64,000 nucleotides of DNA from assembly GCF_034932105.1 (NCBI RefSeq), contig NZ_JAYGIG010000015.1, positions 1 to 64,000 on the forward strand, given 5' to 3'. Within the stretch, counting starts at the first letter, position 1. Each line of letters begins with the position of its first letter. Below, piece after piece: positions 25,800-34,603 of this stretch. The notes under the pieces are model-generated. The model searched no databases. It was not told the DNA's origin and saw nothing but the letters and a program-made list of their open reading frames with translations. A program made the translations under genes and the position numbers. This DNA is from Leptothoe sp034932105. Lineage in GTDB: Bacteria > Cyanobacteriota > Cyanobacteriia > Phormidesmidales > Phormidesmidaceae.

Positions 25800-26807
25800 A
25801 TGGTTAAACCTTCCGACCATCGGCCCCGTCTAGCTAAGGGTAAGTCTCGTCCCCAGCCTAAGGGCCCTGCTAAACCCGTGCTCAAGCCGGGTGCAAAAAA
25901 AACGTTCAAAAAACGTCTGCCTTCACCCCACAGTGCAGGTCAGCCCCATAGTGCAGGTCAGCCGCCGAGCCGACCTGATCGGCTACAGCCCCTGAATCCT
26001 GAAGACACCCTGCAGGAGGAGCGTCCGGACCTGGTGTATGGTCGCCATTCGGTGGAAGCTGCGATCGCAAATCAACGCCCCATCAATCGTCTATGGGTAA
26101 ATGAGCGCCTGGTATTTGATGGCCGGTTTAGGCCCTTGATTTTAGATGCCAAATCCAACGGTGCAGTGATTGACGAAGTCAACACCCAACGATTAAACCA
26201 GCTGACCCAGGGAGCCAACCACCAGGGCATCGTCGCCCAAATTGCTTCCCATGACTATGTGGAGCTGGGGGATCTGATCACAGCCGCCAAAGCCGCCTGT
26301 CGCCAGCCTGTCATTATTGCCGCCGACAGCATTACCGATCCCCATAATTTGGGAGCCATCATTCGGACTGCCGAAGCCTTGGGTGCCCAAGGGGTAGTGA
26401 TCCCTCAACGCCGAGCCGTCGGCATCACTCCAACGGTGGCAAAAGTGGCCGCCGGAGCCCTAGAAACATTGTCCGTGTCACGGGTTGTTAACCTAGGTCG
26501 AGCCCTAGAACAACTGAAAGAGGATGGATTTTGGATCTATGGTATGGCCTCTGAAGGGGGACAACCGCTCCACACCACCCAGTTTGATCGACCCATTGTG
26601 CTGGTAATTGGCTCAGAGGGCACGGGTCTCAGTCTATCCATTCAAAATCTTTGTGATGTTTTAGTATCGATCCCCCTGACCGGGAAAACACCTAGTCTAA
26701 ATGCCTCGGTTGCCACGGGTATGGCGTTGTATGAGATTTACCGACAACGGTGGCTGAACAAATTACCTCCAATTAGGCTTGGCGGGGATCAAAATCAGGC
26801 TGTATAA
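25800..26807 (+). CDS. rlmB: 23S rRNA (guanosine-2'-O-)-methyltransferase, TrmH/SpoU family
   Basis: Methylates a ribose 2'-OH in 23S rRNA (G2251 in E. coli RlmB). It is 335 residues. A basic, Pro-rich N-terminal extension of ~75 residues includes the duplicated hexapeptide HSAGQP. The substrate-binding domain follows (VYGRHSVEAAIAN), then the SPOUT knot: DPHNLGAIIRTAEALGA, IVLVIGSEGTGLS and SLNASVATGMALYEIYRQRW. All knot motifs are intact. It pairs with the upstream Mini-RNase III gene. Confidence 0.93.
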   Translation: MVKPSDHRPRLAKGKSRPQPKGPAKPVLKPGAKKTFKKRLPSPHSAGQPHSAGQPPSRPDRLQPLNPEDTLQEERPDLVYGRHSVEAAIANQRPINRLWVNERLVFDGRFRPLILDAKSNGAVIDEVNTQRLNQLTQGANHQGIVAQIASHDYVELGDLITAAKAACRQPVIIAADSITDPHNLGAIIRTAEALGAQGVVIPQRRAVGITPTVAKVAAGALETLSVSRVVNLGRALEQLKEDGFWIYGMASEGGQPLHTTQFDRPIVLVIGSEGTGLSLSIQNLCDVLVSIPLTGKTPSLNASVATGMALYEIYRQRWLNKLPPIRLGGDQNQAV

Positions 26808-26872
26808 ATGTTATAGGCGCTATCTTAGGCTGCTCAAACGGTCAGATTTTTAACAACGACAGGCATGAATTT

Positions 26873-27142
26873 ATGAAAAACTTTTTGAGTAATCTTTTTA
26901 GCTCATTCACGAAGTCTTGGTGGGTAGAGATATCAACATCCCAACCCCGCTGTCTCTACTATTTTGGTCCATTTGATACTGAAGGTGAGGCAGACCTACA
27001 TAAGGCGGGCTACATAGAAGACTTAGAACAGGAAGGGGCTAAAGAGATTCAGGTTGACGTTAAGTGCTGCGCTGAACCCGCACTCCTGACAGTGGAGTAT
27101 ACGGAGCCTAGCAACGTAACCCCTGCATACAGCAGTAACTAG
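26873..27142 (+). CDS. DUF1816 domain protein
   Basis: An 89-residue small protein. KSWWVEISTSQPRCLYYFGPF, then EGEADLHKAGYIEDLEQEGA, is typical of DUF1816, a cyanobacterial domain related to the CpcD-like linker fold of phycobilisomes. A role near phycobilisome or stress proteins is suggested for the family but not shown. It has its own upstream region of 65 bp and a strong terminator downstream. Confidence 0.88.
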   Translation: MKNFLSNLFSSFTKSWWVEISTSQPRCLYYFGPFDTEGEADLHKAGYIEDLEQEGAKEIQVDVKCCAEPALLTVEYTEPSNVTPAYSSN

Positions 27143-27232
27143 AGCGGTTAGCTGGATGCCCCCCAGGCTTCGGCAACTAGCAACAGGCATTCTGGTTATT
27201 CCTAGCTAAAGATTGCTCGAGCAACTCAAGAC

Positions 27233-27273
27233 AAAAGGGATTTGGTTTTACCGCCAAGTCCCTTTTGTTTTTT
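27233..27273 (+). terminator. Rho-independent terminator after the DUF1816 gene
   Basis: AAAAGGGA (27233-27240) pairs with TCCCTTTT (27259-27266), with further TTTGG/CCAAG pairing inside the stem. A T6 run follows at 27268-27273. Flanking A-rich bases may let it act on the convergent hydrolase transcript as well. Confidence 0.85.
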
Positions 27274-27288
27274 CTGCCATTCGACGGG

Positions 27289-28107
27289 CTAACGGTCTAG
27301 CCTTAAAAACCCATATCGCTCCAACCAATCCCCCAGGTCATGGCACAGCTGTGGACCAATTTCCCAGGGCATCAGATGGGCAACATTCTCATATAGCCGC
27401 CATTCACAGTTAGGTAGGGTGTTGGCGGTCTCCTGGCTCGATTCCGGTGTGATGTGTACATCATTCACCGCCGCTAGCATGAGGCAGGGCTGATGGATCC
27501 GATGCAGTTCCCCTAGGCGGTTATAGCCCTGCCTCAGAGCCGTCATTAAAGCCCGGTTAGCCAAGGAAGAGGTTTGCAGAAATGCAGGGGTGCCCTCCTG
27601 GGCAATGTGACAGTAGGCCTGGGCACTGTGTTGGGAGATGAGATAGCGAAATAATGACCGCTGTCCCAGGGTGGCAATATTCCATGGCCAGCCTGGAATG
27701 AGCCAGTTGATCACACCGGCCAACCCCGTCAGTAAATTGTCCTGCCAGGTAATGGCCGGATGACGGCCCCTGGGCCTAGCCGCTGTCCCTACTAAAATTA
27801 TTCCGGCTATTTTTTCAGGATGCAGGAGCGCTAGCTCCAGGGCCAAAATTCCCCCGAGGGACCAACCCAACAGTAGACAGGGTTGGTCCAACTGCTGGAG
27901 CAAGGCGGACAAATCCCCTAGGTGCTGGTCCATGGCAAAGGGTTGGTTAGTACGGCTGCGACCGTAGCCCCGCAAATCTGGTGCAATGGTGCGGAAGTGG
28001 GGGGATAGGTAGTCGGTAAATACCGCCATGCAGCGGCCCGTCCCTGGATGGCCATGGAGACACAGAATGGGCATGCCCTGCCCACGATACTCAACCGATA
28101 GCTCCAT
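27289..28107 (-). CDS. Alpha/beta-fold hydrolase
   Basis: A 272-residue cytoplasmic hydrolase. The oxyanion-hole segment LCLHGHPGTG, the nucleophile elbow GWSLGG in LLGWSLGGILALELALLHP, an Asp in the AAVNDVHITPESS segment and the His in ENVAHLMPWE give the Ser-Asp-His triad. The closest style is BioH/MenH-like esterases with a helical cap. Substrate unknown. It is 27 bp upstream of msrB on the same strand (msrB first), so the two may share a transcript. Confidence 0.88.
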   Translation of the reverse strand: MELSVEYRGQGMPILCLHGHPGTGRCMAVFTDYLSPHFRTIAPDLRGYGRSRTNQPFAMDQHLGDLSALLQQLDQPCLLLGWSLGGILALELALLHPEKIAGIILVGTAARPRGRHPAITWQDNLLTGLAGVINWLIPGWPWNIATLGQRSLFRYLISQHSAQAYCHIAQEGTPAFLQTSSLANRALMTALRQGYNRLGELHRIHQPCLMLAAVNDVHITPESSQETANTLPNCEWRLYENVAHLMPWEIGPQLCHDLGDWLERYGFLRLDR

Positions 28108-28134
28108 GGAGAATCAAAGGGGACCTCAGCAATC

Positions 28135-28539
28135 CTAGACGTTTTCTTTGGGAATAAAATCTAGCGCTGCTGAGTTCATGCAGTAGCGTTGTCCGGTGGG
28201 CTGGGGACCATCGGAGAAGACATGTCCTAAATGGGCGTCACAGACAGCACACAGGACTTCGGTGCGGATCATAAAGAGGCTGACATCCCGTTTTGTGGCA
28301 ATGTTCTCAGGTTTACTGGGGGCCCAAAAACTAGGCCAGCCCGTACCCGAATCAAACTTGGTCGCAGAGGAGAAGAGTTCTGAGCCACAACCAATGCAGT
28401 TGTAGATGCCGGTTGCTTTGTTGTTGTGGTATTTACCGGTAAACGCCCGTTCGGTACCGTGCTTACGGGTGACTTGATATTGCTCGGGGGTAAGCTGTGC
28501 TTGCCATTCTGCGTCTGTTTTTTGAATTTTTTCCACCAT
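28135..28539 (-). CDS. msrB: Peptide methionine-R-sulfoxide reductase
   Basis: Repairs the R form of oxidised methionine in proteins with thioredoxin-derived electrons. It is 134 residues. The zinc-binding Cys pairs are in NCIGCGSELF and CAVCDAHLGHVF. GTGWPSFW is the substrate pocket, and the catalytic Cys is in RYCMNSAALDF. ATG at 28539. Its promoter region contains three 13-bp tandem repeats starting five bases upstream. Likely followed by the hydrolase gene. Confidence 0.95.
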   Translation of the reverse strand: MVEKIQKTDAEWQAQLTPEQYQVTRKHGTERAFTGKYHNNKATGIYNCIGCGSELFSSATKFDSGTGWPSFWAPSKPENIATKRDVSLFMIRTEVLCAVCDAHLGHVFSDGPQPTGQRYCMNSAALDFIPKENV

Positions 28540-28543
28540 AGTT

Positions 28544-28582
28544 TTGCTCAGAAAGTTTGCTCAGAAAGTTTGCTCAGAAAGT
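28544..28582. repeat. Three 13-bp tandem repeats before msrB
   Basis: TTGCTCAGAAAGT is repeated exactly three times (28544-28556, 28557-28569, 28570-28582). It lies immediately upstream of the msrB start, where a ribosome site is expected. It could vary in copy number and tune expression. Confidence 0.85.
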
Positions 28583-28604
28583 CAGTTACAGCGACTTGCC
28601 GATC

Positions 28605-30731
28605 CTAACGCAGATTCGGCTTGGTCAGGGACGGCGGTCTTTGGCGGTAGCGCCGATAACCCAGTAGGCTGCCGCTGGCTAGGGTAAAGGCGGCTAGGGG
28701 CGCTACTACTGGCACCCAAGCGTTGACTAAAAAAAACACGCCGGTGGTGGTGGCGATTGCCCCGAGACCGATGCCATAGGCGATGGCCCAATATCGACGT
28801 TTTCGCAGCTGCCACGTGATCAGACTGCCGCTGCTGGCCCAGATCACAATCCAGGCAACTTCCCCCCAGTCGGGCCAGGCCCACGGCAGGGGATAGCCAT
28901 CCAACACCGCAGTGAGAAACTGGCTCACCATGTGTAAATGGACTTCCACCCCCGACATCTGATAGTTGTCGTCGCTGAGGCCGCTGCGTAGGGTGTAGGG
29001 GGTAAAAAACTTGTCGGTGCTGGTATAGGCTGTCGTGCCAATCAACACCACCTTATTCCTAATCAGCTCAGGATCAACCTGATTGCTAAGAATGTCCGTT
29101 AGGGAAACTCGCTCTGCTAGCTGGGTGGGAGAGCGATAGGTAATGGGGATTTGATATCCCGCCGCATCGACGGATTGATAGCCGCCAAAGGTGGATCCCA
29201 TCAGCTCAAATCCGGCGTCCCCCAACCCCATAAATTCATTGGCTCCTTTCCCTTCCGAGGGCAGTAAGCCATGGTGCTTCTCTAGATAGTGCAGGGCCAC
29301 CATCAGGCCAAAGGAGGTATAGACGTCAGCCTCGACATCGGTACTAGCGCTGGCAAATAGGAGATTACGCCGAATTTTACCGTCGGGGTCGAGGGGGAAA
29401 TCGTTAAAGCTCACTCGGGCCGGATCTAACTCCGGTGGCGGCGGAATCCTCTCCCCTTCAAAATCCCCTAGTTTGGTAATGCCAATGATGTTGTCGGCGG
29501 CCAGACTTTGGGCTAAGGCGGCCCGGCCATCTCCCACCGGAAAGTTCCGATGGAGATCGAGGCCAATAGTCGTCGGGTTGTGGCTTTGGATAATCTCAAG
29601 GGCGTCGGCAATCGATTGGTCAGAGGGGCTGTCACTTTGTTGATTGCTGAGGTCTTGCTCGTCGATTCCCACTAACAAAATGCGGGGATCGGGGCCTAAA
29701 TCCCGCTGATAGGCGACGAGCCCATCGTAAACGGCCAGTTCTAGGGGGACAAATGTGCCCAGCTGCCGGAGGCCCAGGGTGAGGGTGCTGACTAGGGTGG
29801 TTGCGATCGCAACCGCCCAAATACTCTCTTTCCGCGTTGGCTGCCACACCGTTGCCAGGGGCAACATCGTCTCCGCCATGGTCAGCTGATCCGCTTCTTC
29901 CGCCAGTTCATCCAAGCGACCCAGATCGTGCAGCACCTCAGATGCACTCTGGTAACGCTGGTAGAAATAATGGCGTACCATCTTTTTCAACAAATACCGC
30001 AGACCGGGGCTAATGTTGACATACTCCTCCCAAAGCAGCTCTAGGGACGACATATCCTCCGGCAAATCCGTGGGCGTCCGCCCCGTTAACCCATGGATTG
30101 CCGTCATCCCCAAGGCAAAAATATCGCTACTCAACCGGGGTTTACCCGCCAGCTGCTCACTGGGGGTATAGCCCTGGGTACCCACCCCCACCGTCAGGCC
30201 AGTCAACTCGCTGTTGACAACCTGGGTACGGATTTCCTTAACCGCCCCAAAGTCAATCAAACAAAGCTTGCCATCCTCCCTGCGCCGAATCAGATTGTCA
30301 GGCTTGAGATCGCGGTGAATCACCCGATTATCATGGACAAACTTTAAAATACTTAATGTTTCCTGCAGCAGCGTTATCACCTGATCTTCTGTCAGTCGCC
30401 CCGCCCGACGAATTTCATCCCCCAGGGACTCCCCATCAATCAGCTCCTGAACCAGATAAAACTCCTGCTTTTCCTCAAATGAGTCCAGCAGCTTGGGAAT
30501 ACAGCTGTGGTTCCCCAAACGTTTGAGGGTAGAGACCTCCGTTTCAAATAATCGTCGCGCAATCTTCAAAAATGTGACATTGGTGCTGGCCGGTTTCAGC
30601 TGCTTGACCACACACTCAAAGTTTTTCGCCTGAAACAAGTCTCGGGCCACATAGGTTTGACCAAACCCCCCTGACCCCAGCACTCGAATTAATTGGTAGC
30701 GTTCCTTAAGAACCTGACCTAGCATCGGCAT
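28605..30731 (-). CDS. Serine/threonine protein kinase with CHASE2 sensor domain
   Basis: A 708-residue membrane protein. Residues ~12-275 are a Hanks-type kinase: VLGSGGFGQTYVAR glycine loop, Lys43 in CVVKQLKP, VIHRDLKPDN catalytic loop, CLIDFGAVKEI. A membrane segment (~residues 305-325) leads to an extracytoplasmic CHASE2 domain (DPRILLVGIDEQDL, TTIGLDLHRNF, VVLIGTTAYTSTDKFFTPY). Two or three C-terminal membrane helices follow. An outside signal is thus coupled to an inside kinase. This architecture is common in cyanobacteria. The ATG at 30731 lies 81 bp beyond the stop of the neighbouring histidine kinase gene, so the two may act together. Confidence 0.93.
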   Translation of the reverse strand: MPMLGQVLKERYQLIRVLGSGGFGQTYVARDLFQAKNFECVVKQLKPASTNVTFLKIARRLFETEVSTLKRLGNHSCIPKLLDSFEEKQEFYLVQELIDGESLGDEIRRAGRLTEDQVITLLQETLSILKFVHDNRVIHRDLKPDNLIRRREDGKLCLIDFGAVKEIRTQVVNSELTGLTVGVGTQGYTPSEQLAGKPRLSSDIFALGMTAIHGLTGRTPTDLPEDMSSLELLWEEYVNISPGLRYLLKKMVRHYFYQRYQSASEVLHDLGRLDELAEEADQLTMAETMLPLATVWQPTRKESIWAVAIATTLVSTLTLGLRQLGTFVPLELAVYDGLVAYQRDLGPDPRILLVGIDEQDLSNQQSDSPSDQSIADALEIIQSHNPTTIGLDLHRNFPVGDGRAALAQSLAADNIIGITKLGDFEGERIPPPPELDPARVSFNDFPLDPDGKIRRNLLFASASTDVEADVYTSFGLMVALHYLEKHHGLLPSEGKGANEFMGLGDAGFELMGSTFGGYQSVDAAGYQIPITYRSPTQLAERVSLTDILSNQVDPELIRNKVVLIGTTAYTSTDKFFTPYTLRSGLSDDNYQMSGVEVHLHMVSQFLTAVLDGYPLPWAWPDWGEVAWIVIWASSGSLITWQLRKRRYWAIAYGIGLGAIATTTGVFFLVNAWVPVVAPLAAFTLASGSLLGYRRYRQRPPSLTKPNLR

Positions 30732-30811
30732 TAACGGCCCCTGAACAGCTTGCTATAGCAAACATTTTGATGCATAAAAACGTTTGCCTGCCCCATCCTT
30801 GAGCGCTTCAA

Positions 30812-33133
30812 TTAGCTGGTGGGTAGCATTTGAATTTTACTCAACAGTGTCGCCGGATCAATCGGCTTCACCAAGTAGTCATCAAATTCCTCGATAAACC
30901 CATCGGTGGATGGCTCATTAATGGTTTCCATCTCCTCCGCATCCATCAGGGAAATCACCTTGATACCAGAGTTGTCCACATAGTGTTTCAGGTCTTCCAC
31001 AATATAGTGACTGTTGCCACTAACCAAATGGTGATTGAGAATAATGGCCACGGGCTGTAAAATTTCTACCTGGTGAACAATCCGTGAGCCCTCAATCACC
31101 CAAATCACTTGGTAGTTAGCCGCCGTCAGTAAATCACAAATCAAACTGGCGCTGTTCTCATCGTCTTCCAATAAAATAATCCGACCGGTAATCGGTTCAA
31201 CACTTTCAAAGGAGCTGACTGCGACGTCCGAATGCTGGAGGGGAATCCGCACCGTAAACATGGACCCTTTACCCGGTGTAGACACCACCTGAATCGCCCC
31301 GTTGTGCAGTTCCACTAGCTGCTTAGTTAGGGCCAATCCCAAGCCCGCCCCCGGATACTGCCGCTGGCGCACGGCTTCCAGCTGTTTAAACGTCTCAAAT
31401 AATGAAGCTTGTTGGGCCTCAGGAATACCGATGCCCGTATCCTCCACCTGAAACATCGCATTCTGTGCATCGCGCCAAACCCTTAAACTGACGCGCCCTT
31501 CCCTGTCGGTAAACTTGACAGCATTGCTCAATAAGTTAGCTAAAATCTGACGTATGCGGCGAGGATCGGCCCGAAAAGTATCTTCGGCCTCCGACAATCG
31601 CAAATTTATCCGTAAATCCAACTCTTTGGCCTGGGCCTCTTCTCGAAAACTTTCTAAGCTACTACGGGCCAGGTTTGACAATGAAAAATCATTGACTTCA
31701 AGCACGGTACGCCCCGCCTCAATTTTGGCCACTTCTAAAATGTCATTAATAATATCTAGCAGCTGTTCCCCACTACTGTGGATGGTGTTGAGGTAATCCC
31801 GCTGTCGGGGGCTAAGATCCCCAAACGACCACCGGAGTAGCGTTGCTGACATGCCAATAATGTAGGTTAATGGCGTCCGCAGTTCATGGCTCATGGTGGC
31901 CAAAAACTCACTTTTGGTCTTGTTGGCCGCTTCGGCCGCCATCAGCGCATCCTTCAGACTCTGGGTCCGATCCTCCACCTGCACCTTTAGCATCAACTTT
32001 TGATACTGCAACTCCCGTTGTAAATCTTCCTGGCGGATGGCAATGGTTAGATGCTCTGCAATCTGGGCCAGGAAATTACCTTCCCAAGCCTGCCATTGGC
32101 GAAGCTTAGGGGAAGATTCCTCCTTAAGACAGTGATGACCAATCAGCAGTCCCCACAGGGTGTCGTCCAGCCATATGGGCGCGACCAATTGAGAGCCTAC
32201 ACCGGCCTGCTGTAATTGGTTTAACAAGTCAGGATGCTGCCGATAGTGATGGGCTATATTTTCAACGGCCTCATATCGATTGTCCGGGGATGCTGGGTCA
32301 TAGTGCTGGGGCCAAATGCCCTGGGGGACAAAGTGAATATCCGATTGGGTCCCAGAGGGGGCATCAAGATGGGACAGGACAGAGCCAATGGCAGGATGGC
32401 CCAGGACTTCGTAAGCAATAGTGGAGAATCCATCATCCTTTCTCCGGTGCTCTGGCTGACTGGGGTAGGGCGGAGGATTGGCCACCCGATAGACCAACAA
32501 TCGATCCAGACGCAACCAGGCACAAACCTCATCTAGGGTGGCTTGCATCAATAACGATAGCGGTTCTGACCGATGTAACCGATTCACTAAATGCTGCAGA
32601 ATTGTCGCCGCCGATAAGGGCTGCTGCTCTGGGGAAGAGGGTTCTAGACCACTCACCTCCAACATCAACTGATGGGTCAATTTAATCAGGGTCTGATTGT
32701 CTAAGGGAACATCCTGGTTAGCTGGTTGGTTGGTTGGCTGGCTGGCTGGTGTGATCCGCTGCTGCAGCTCGGTCCATGCGGCATGACTGTCCCCTTTCAA
32801 GCTATTAACCAACCATGGCAGTGCCAAAAAGCGCTCTATCACCTTTAGATCGGTACAAAGGCTGACTAGATAGCTACAGGCCCCATCATGCTGGGCTAGG
32901 AGCAAAAGACTGATCTGGTCCGTTGACAAGAGGGTAAATTTTTCAATCCGAGCTTCTGCAGATAGCTGACCATCCCCCAAATCCGTCTCAGACAGGTGGG
33001 AAACGTCCCCTGTTAGCAAACTAGAGAGACTCCTCCGCATCTGCTCAAACACCTGACACGGAACGCTTTGATATTCTAAAGCTGAGGCGAAGCTAGACAT
33101 GGCGGCGGAACATCTCTTAGAAGTGACAAACAA
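30812..33133 (-). CDS. GAF-containing hybrid histidine kinase with degenerate receiver
   Basis: A 773-residue protein, cytoplasmic (no membrane segment). The N-terminal ~120 residues may be a DICT-like sensory domain. A phytochrome-type GAF domain follows at ~195-370 (LRLDRLLVYRV, GVGSQLVAPIW, LWGLLIGHHC). HisKA has the phospho-acceptor His416 in ATMSHELRTPL, and HATPase has VEDTGIGIP and GAGLGLALTKQLV. The C-terminal receiver keeps LLEDDEN and the YLVKP lysine, but the phospho-acceptor Asp is Asn700 (IILNHHLV), so it cannot be phosphorylated normally. The GAF lacks an obvious bilin Cys. It probably signals to a separate regulator. Confidence 0.9.
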   Translation of the reverse strand: MFVTSKRCSAAMSSFASALEYQSVPCQVFEQMRRSLSSLLTGDVSHLSETDLGDGQLSAEARIEKFTLLSTDQISLLLLAQHDGACSYLVSLCTDLKVIERFLALPWLVNSLKGDSHAAWTELQQRITPASQPTNQPANQDVPLDNQTLIKLTHQLMLEVSGLEPSSPEQQPLSAATILQHLVNRLHRSEPLSLLMQATLDEVCAWLRLDRLLVYRVANPPPYPSQPEHRRKDDGFSTIAYEVLGHPAIGSVLSHLDAPSGTQSDIHFVPQGIWPQHYDPASPDNRYEAVENIAHHYRQHPDLLNQLQQAGVGSQLVAPIWLDDTLWGLLIGHHCLKEESSPKLRQWQAWEGNFLAQIAEHLTIAIRQEDLQRELQYQKLMLKVQVEDRTQSLKDALMAAEAANKTKSEFLATMSHELRTPLTYIIGMSATLLRWSFGDLSPRQRDYLNTIHSSGEQLLDIINDILEVAKIEAGRTVLEVNDFSLSNLARSSLESFREEAQAKELDLRINLRLSEAEDTFRADPRRIRQILANLLSNAVKFTDREGRVSLRVWRDAQNAMFQVEDTGIGIPEAQQASLFETFKQLEAVRQRQYPGAGLGLALTKQLVELHNGAIQVVSTPGKGSMFTVRIPLQHSDVAVSSFESVEPITGRIILLEDDENSASLICDLLTAANYQVIWVIEGSRIVHQVEILQPVAIILNHHLVSGNSHYIVEDLKHYVDNSGIKVISLMDAEEMETINEPSTDGFIEEFDDYLVKPIDPATLLSKIQMLPTS

Positions 33134-34173
33134 AGTGACAACCCGGGAGCTACCGCAATGGTAAAAAAACGAATAAAGCAGAATCAGCTAGGGTGGCATC
33201 CTGCATGAATCTCACCGCTATAGCTATGGTGGCCATGGTGCTGTAATGGGCTGAATATCTTCTGAATATCTGAATACAGTTCTAAGCTGTCCCTATCCTC
33301 CTTAAAGATTTGCCAGGTTTGCTTAATCTTTCTGGTTAAACCAGTTAACTATTCTTGAGAAAATATTGAGAAAAATAATAACTATAGGTAGGCTCAAAAC
33401 CATAGACTGCTTTGGCTAAAGTTTTTATGGTTTAAAGAAGTTCAAAAAGTTTATCACTCGCGTTTCAAACCACTCGATTCCTTAACGATAAAACCAGCAT
33501 TAGGGTTCGGGGATATTAACTCGGTAGTATTTACTTAATCAGTTTCGAAAATATCCTGATAACAAAAAAAATGCATAGTAAGCCCAGATAGTCTAGCGCT
33601 CTGAGCGCTGGAGATTGGCCATAGTGAACAATTTCAAGAACTTATTTAAATTCAAGGCATAGCTGATCTTTGGGATAATTTAATCTAAAAAAATTAGCAT
33701 GGTGCCTTTTTTTGCATCCGTTCATTCACCAGGTTAGCTATGACCAATTCAAACTCTAAGTAATTGCCGAGAGCACAATATTTAGGCGTAAGACTGTGCA
33801 GATGGCATCATCCTAGCGCTGCTATTTTAAGTTGAGATGGAAACCCCATACTTCTTTCATAATCTCCGCAAGGATTGTAAGCGACTAGACCCGTGGGACC
33901 CTGGTTATCCATGGCAGGAAGGATGATAAACTCCTGCACCGGGGGAGGCTGGTTATTAATGGCAGGGAAGGAATTATGTTGGCAAAAAAATGGGCAAAAA
34001 ATGGGCTGCGTGGCCTCACCTAGGCTGAAGGAACTAGATGTGATTTGAGTTTTGATTTAAAAACTACATCACTCTATTGTTATTGATGAATATATTGCTA
34101 AAATGCTCATCAGGTTTTGAGCTGACTAATTTGACTGATGTGCCTGTTTCCTTAGGGTCTTGGAGGTCCCGCA
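33134..34173. other. ~1-kb gene-free, AT-rich stretch
   Basis: No coding frame longer than 60 codons and no tRNA seen. It contains a near-palindrome AGCGCTCTGAGCGCT at about 33596-33610 and a diverged direct repeat: CTGGTTATCCATGGCAGGAA at 33901 and CTGGTTATTAATGGCAGGGA at 33949. A loose inverted repeat lies at 34040-34073 (GTGATTTGAG / AACTACATCAC) upstream of the ArsR gene. It may hold promoters, a small RNA or remnants. Confidence 0.5.
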
Positions 34174-34563
34174 ATGGAACCTATCTCCGCTGAAGTAATT
34201 CAGCAGGTGGCCGATTATTTTAGTGTCCTGAGTGAGCCCATGCGCCTCAAGATTTTGAACCTGCTCAGAAATGGCGAGAAATGTGTTCAGGAGCTGGTGG
34301 ATGATACGGACACCAGCCAAGCAAATGTATCTAAACATCTGAAGGTAATGCTACAGGCGGGCATGTTGGCCCGGCGTACGGAGGGGACATCGTCCTTCTA
34401 CCGAGTCGCTGATGATCTGAGTTTTCAGCTGTGTAGTCTGGTATGCGATCGCATCGCCTGTCGCATTGAAGAACAGGCCAAACATTTCCGCGCCTTTAGT
34501 TTCTCAAGCCCAGACCACGCCTACCATGGGAACGGTGTGGCTGAAGTGACTGAATTGCCCTAA
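34174..34563 (+). CDS. ArsR/SmtB family transcriptional regulator
   Basis: A 129-residue winged-helix regulator. ADYFSVLSEPMRLKILNLL, then the recognition helix in TSQANVSKHLKVMLQAGML and the wing TEGTSSFYRV. The ArsR ELCVCD metal box is represented by GEKCVQELVDD with one Cys. Additional Cys residues near the C-terminus (CSLVCDRIACRIE) could form a redox or metal site. The effector is uncertain. It stands alone and converges on the caspase-like gene. The long upstream region may contain its own operator. Confidence 0.9.
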   Translation: MEPISAEVIQQVADYFSVLSEPMRLKILNLLRNGEKCVQELVDDTDTSQANVSKHLKVMLQAGMLARRTEGTSSFYRVADDLSFQLCSLVCDRIACRIEEQAKHFRAFSFSSPDHAYHGNGVAEVTELP

Positions 34564-34603
34564 ACAGACTGGCCTAGCCAAAACTGGCCCAGACAATACT
34601 GGC

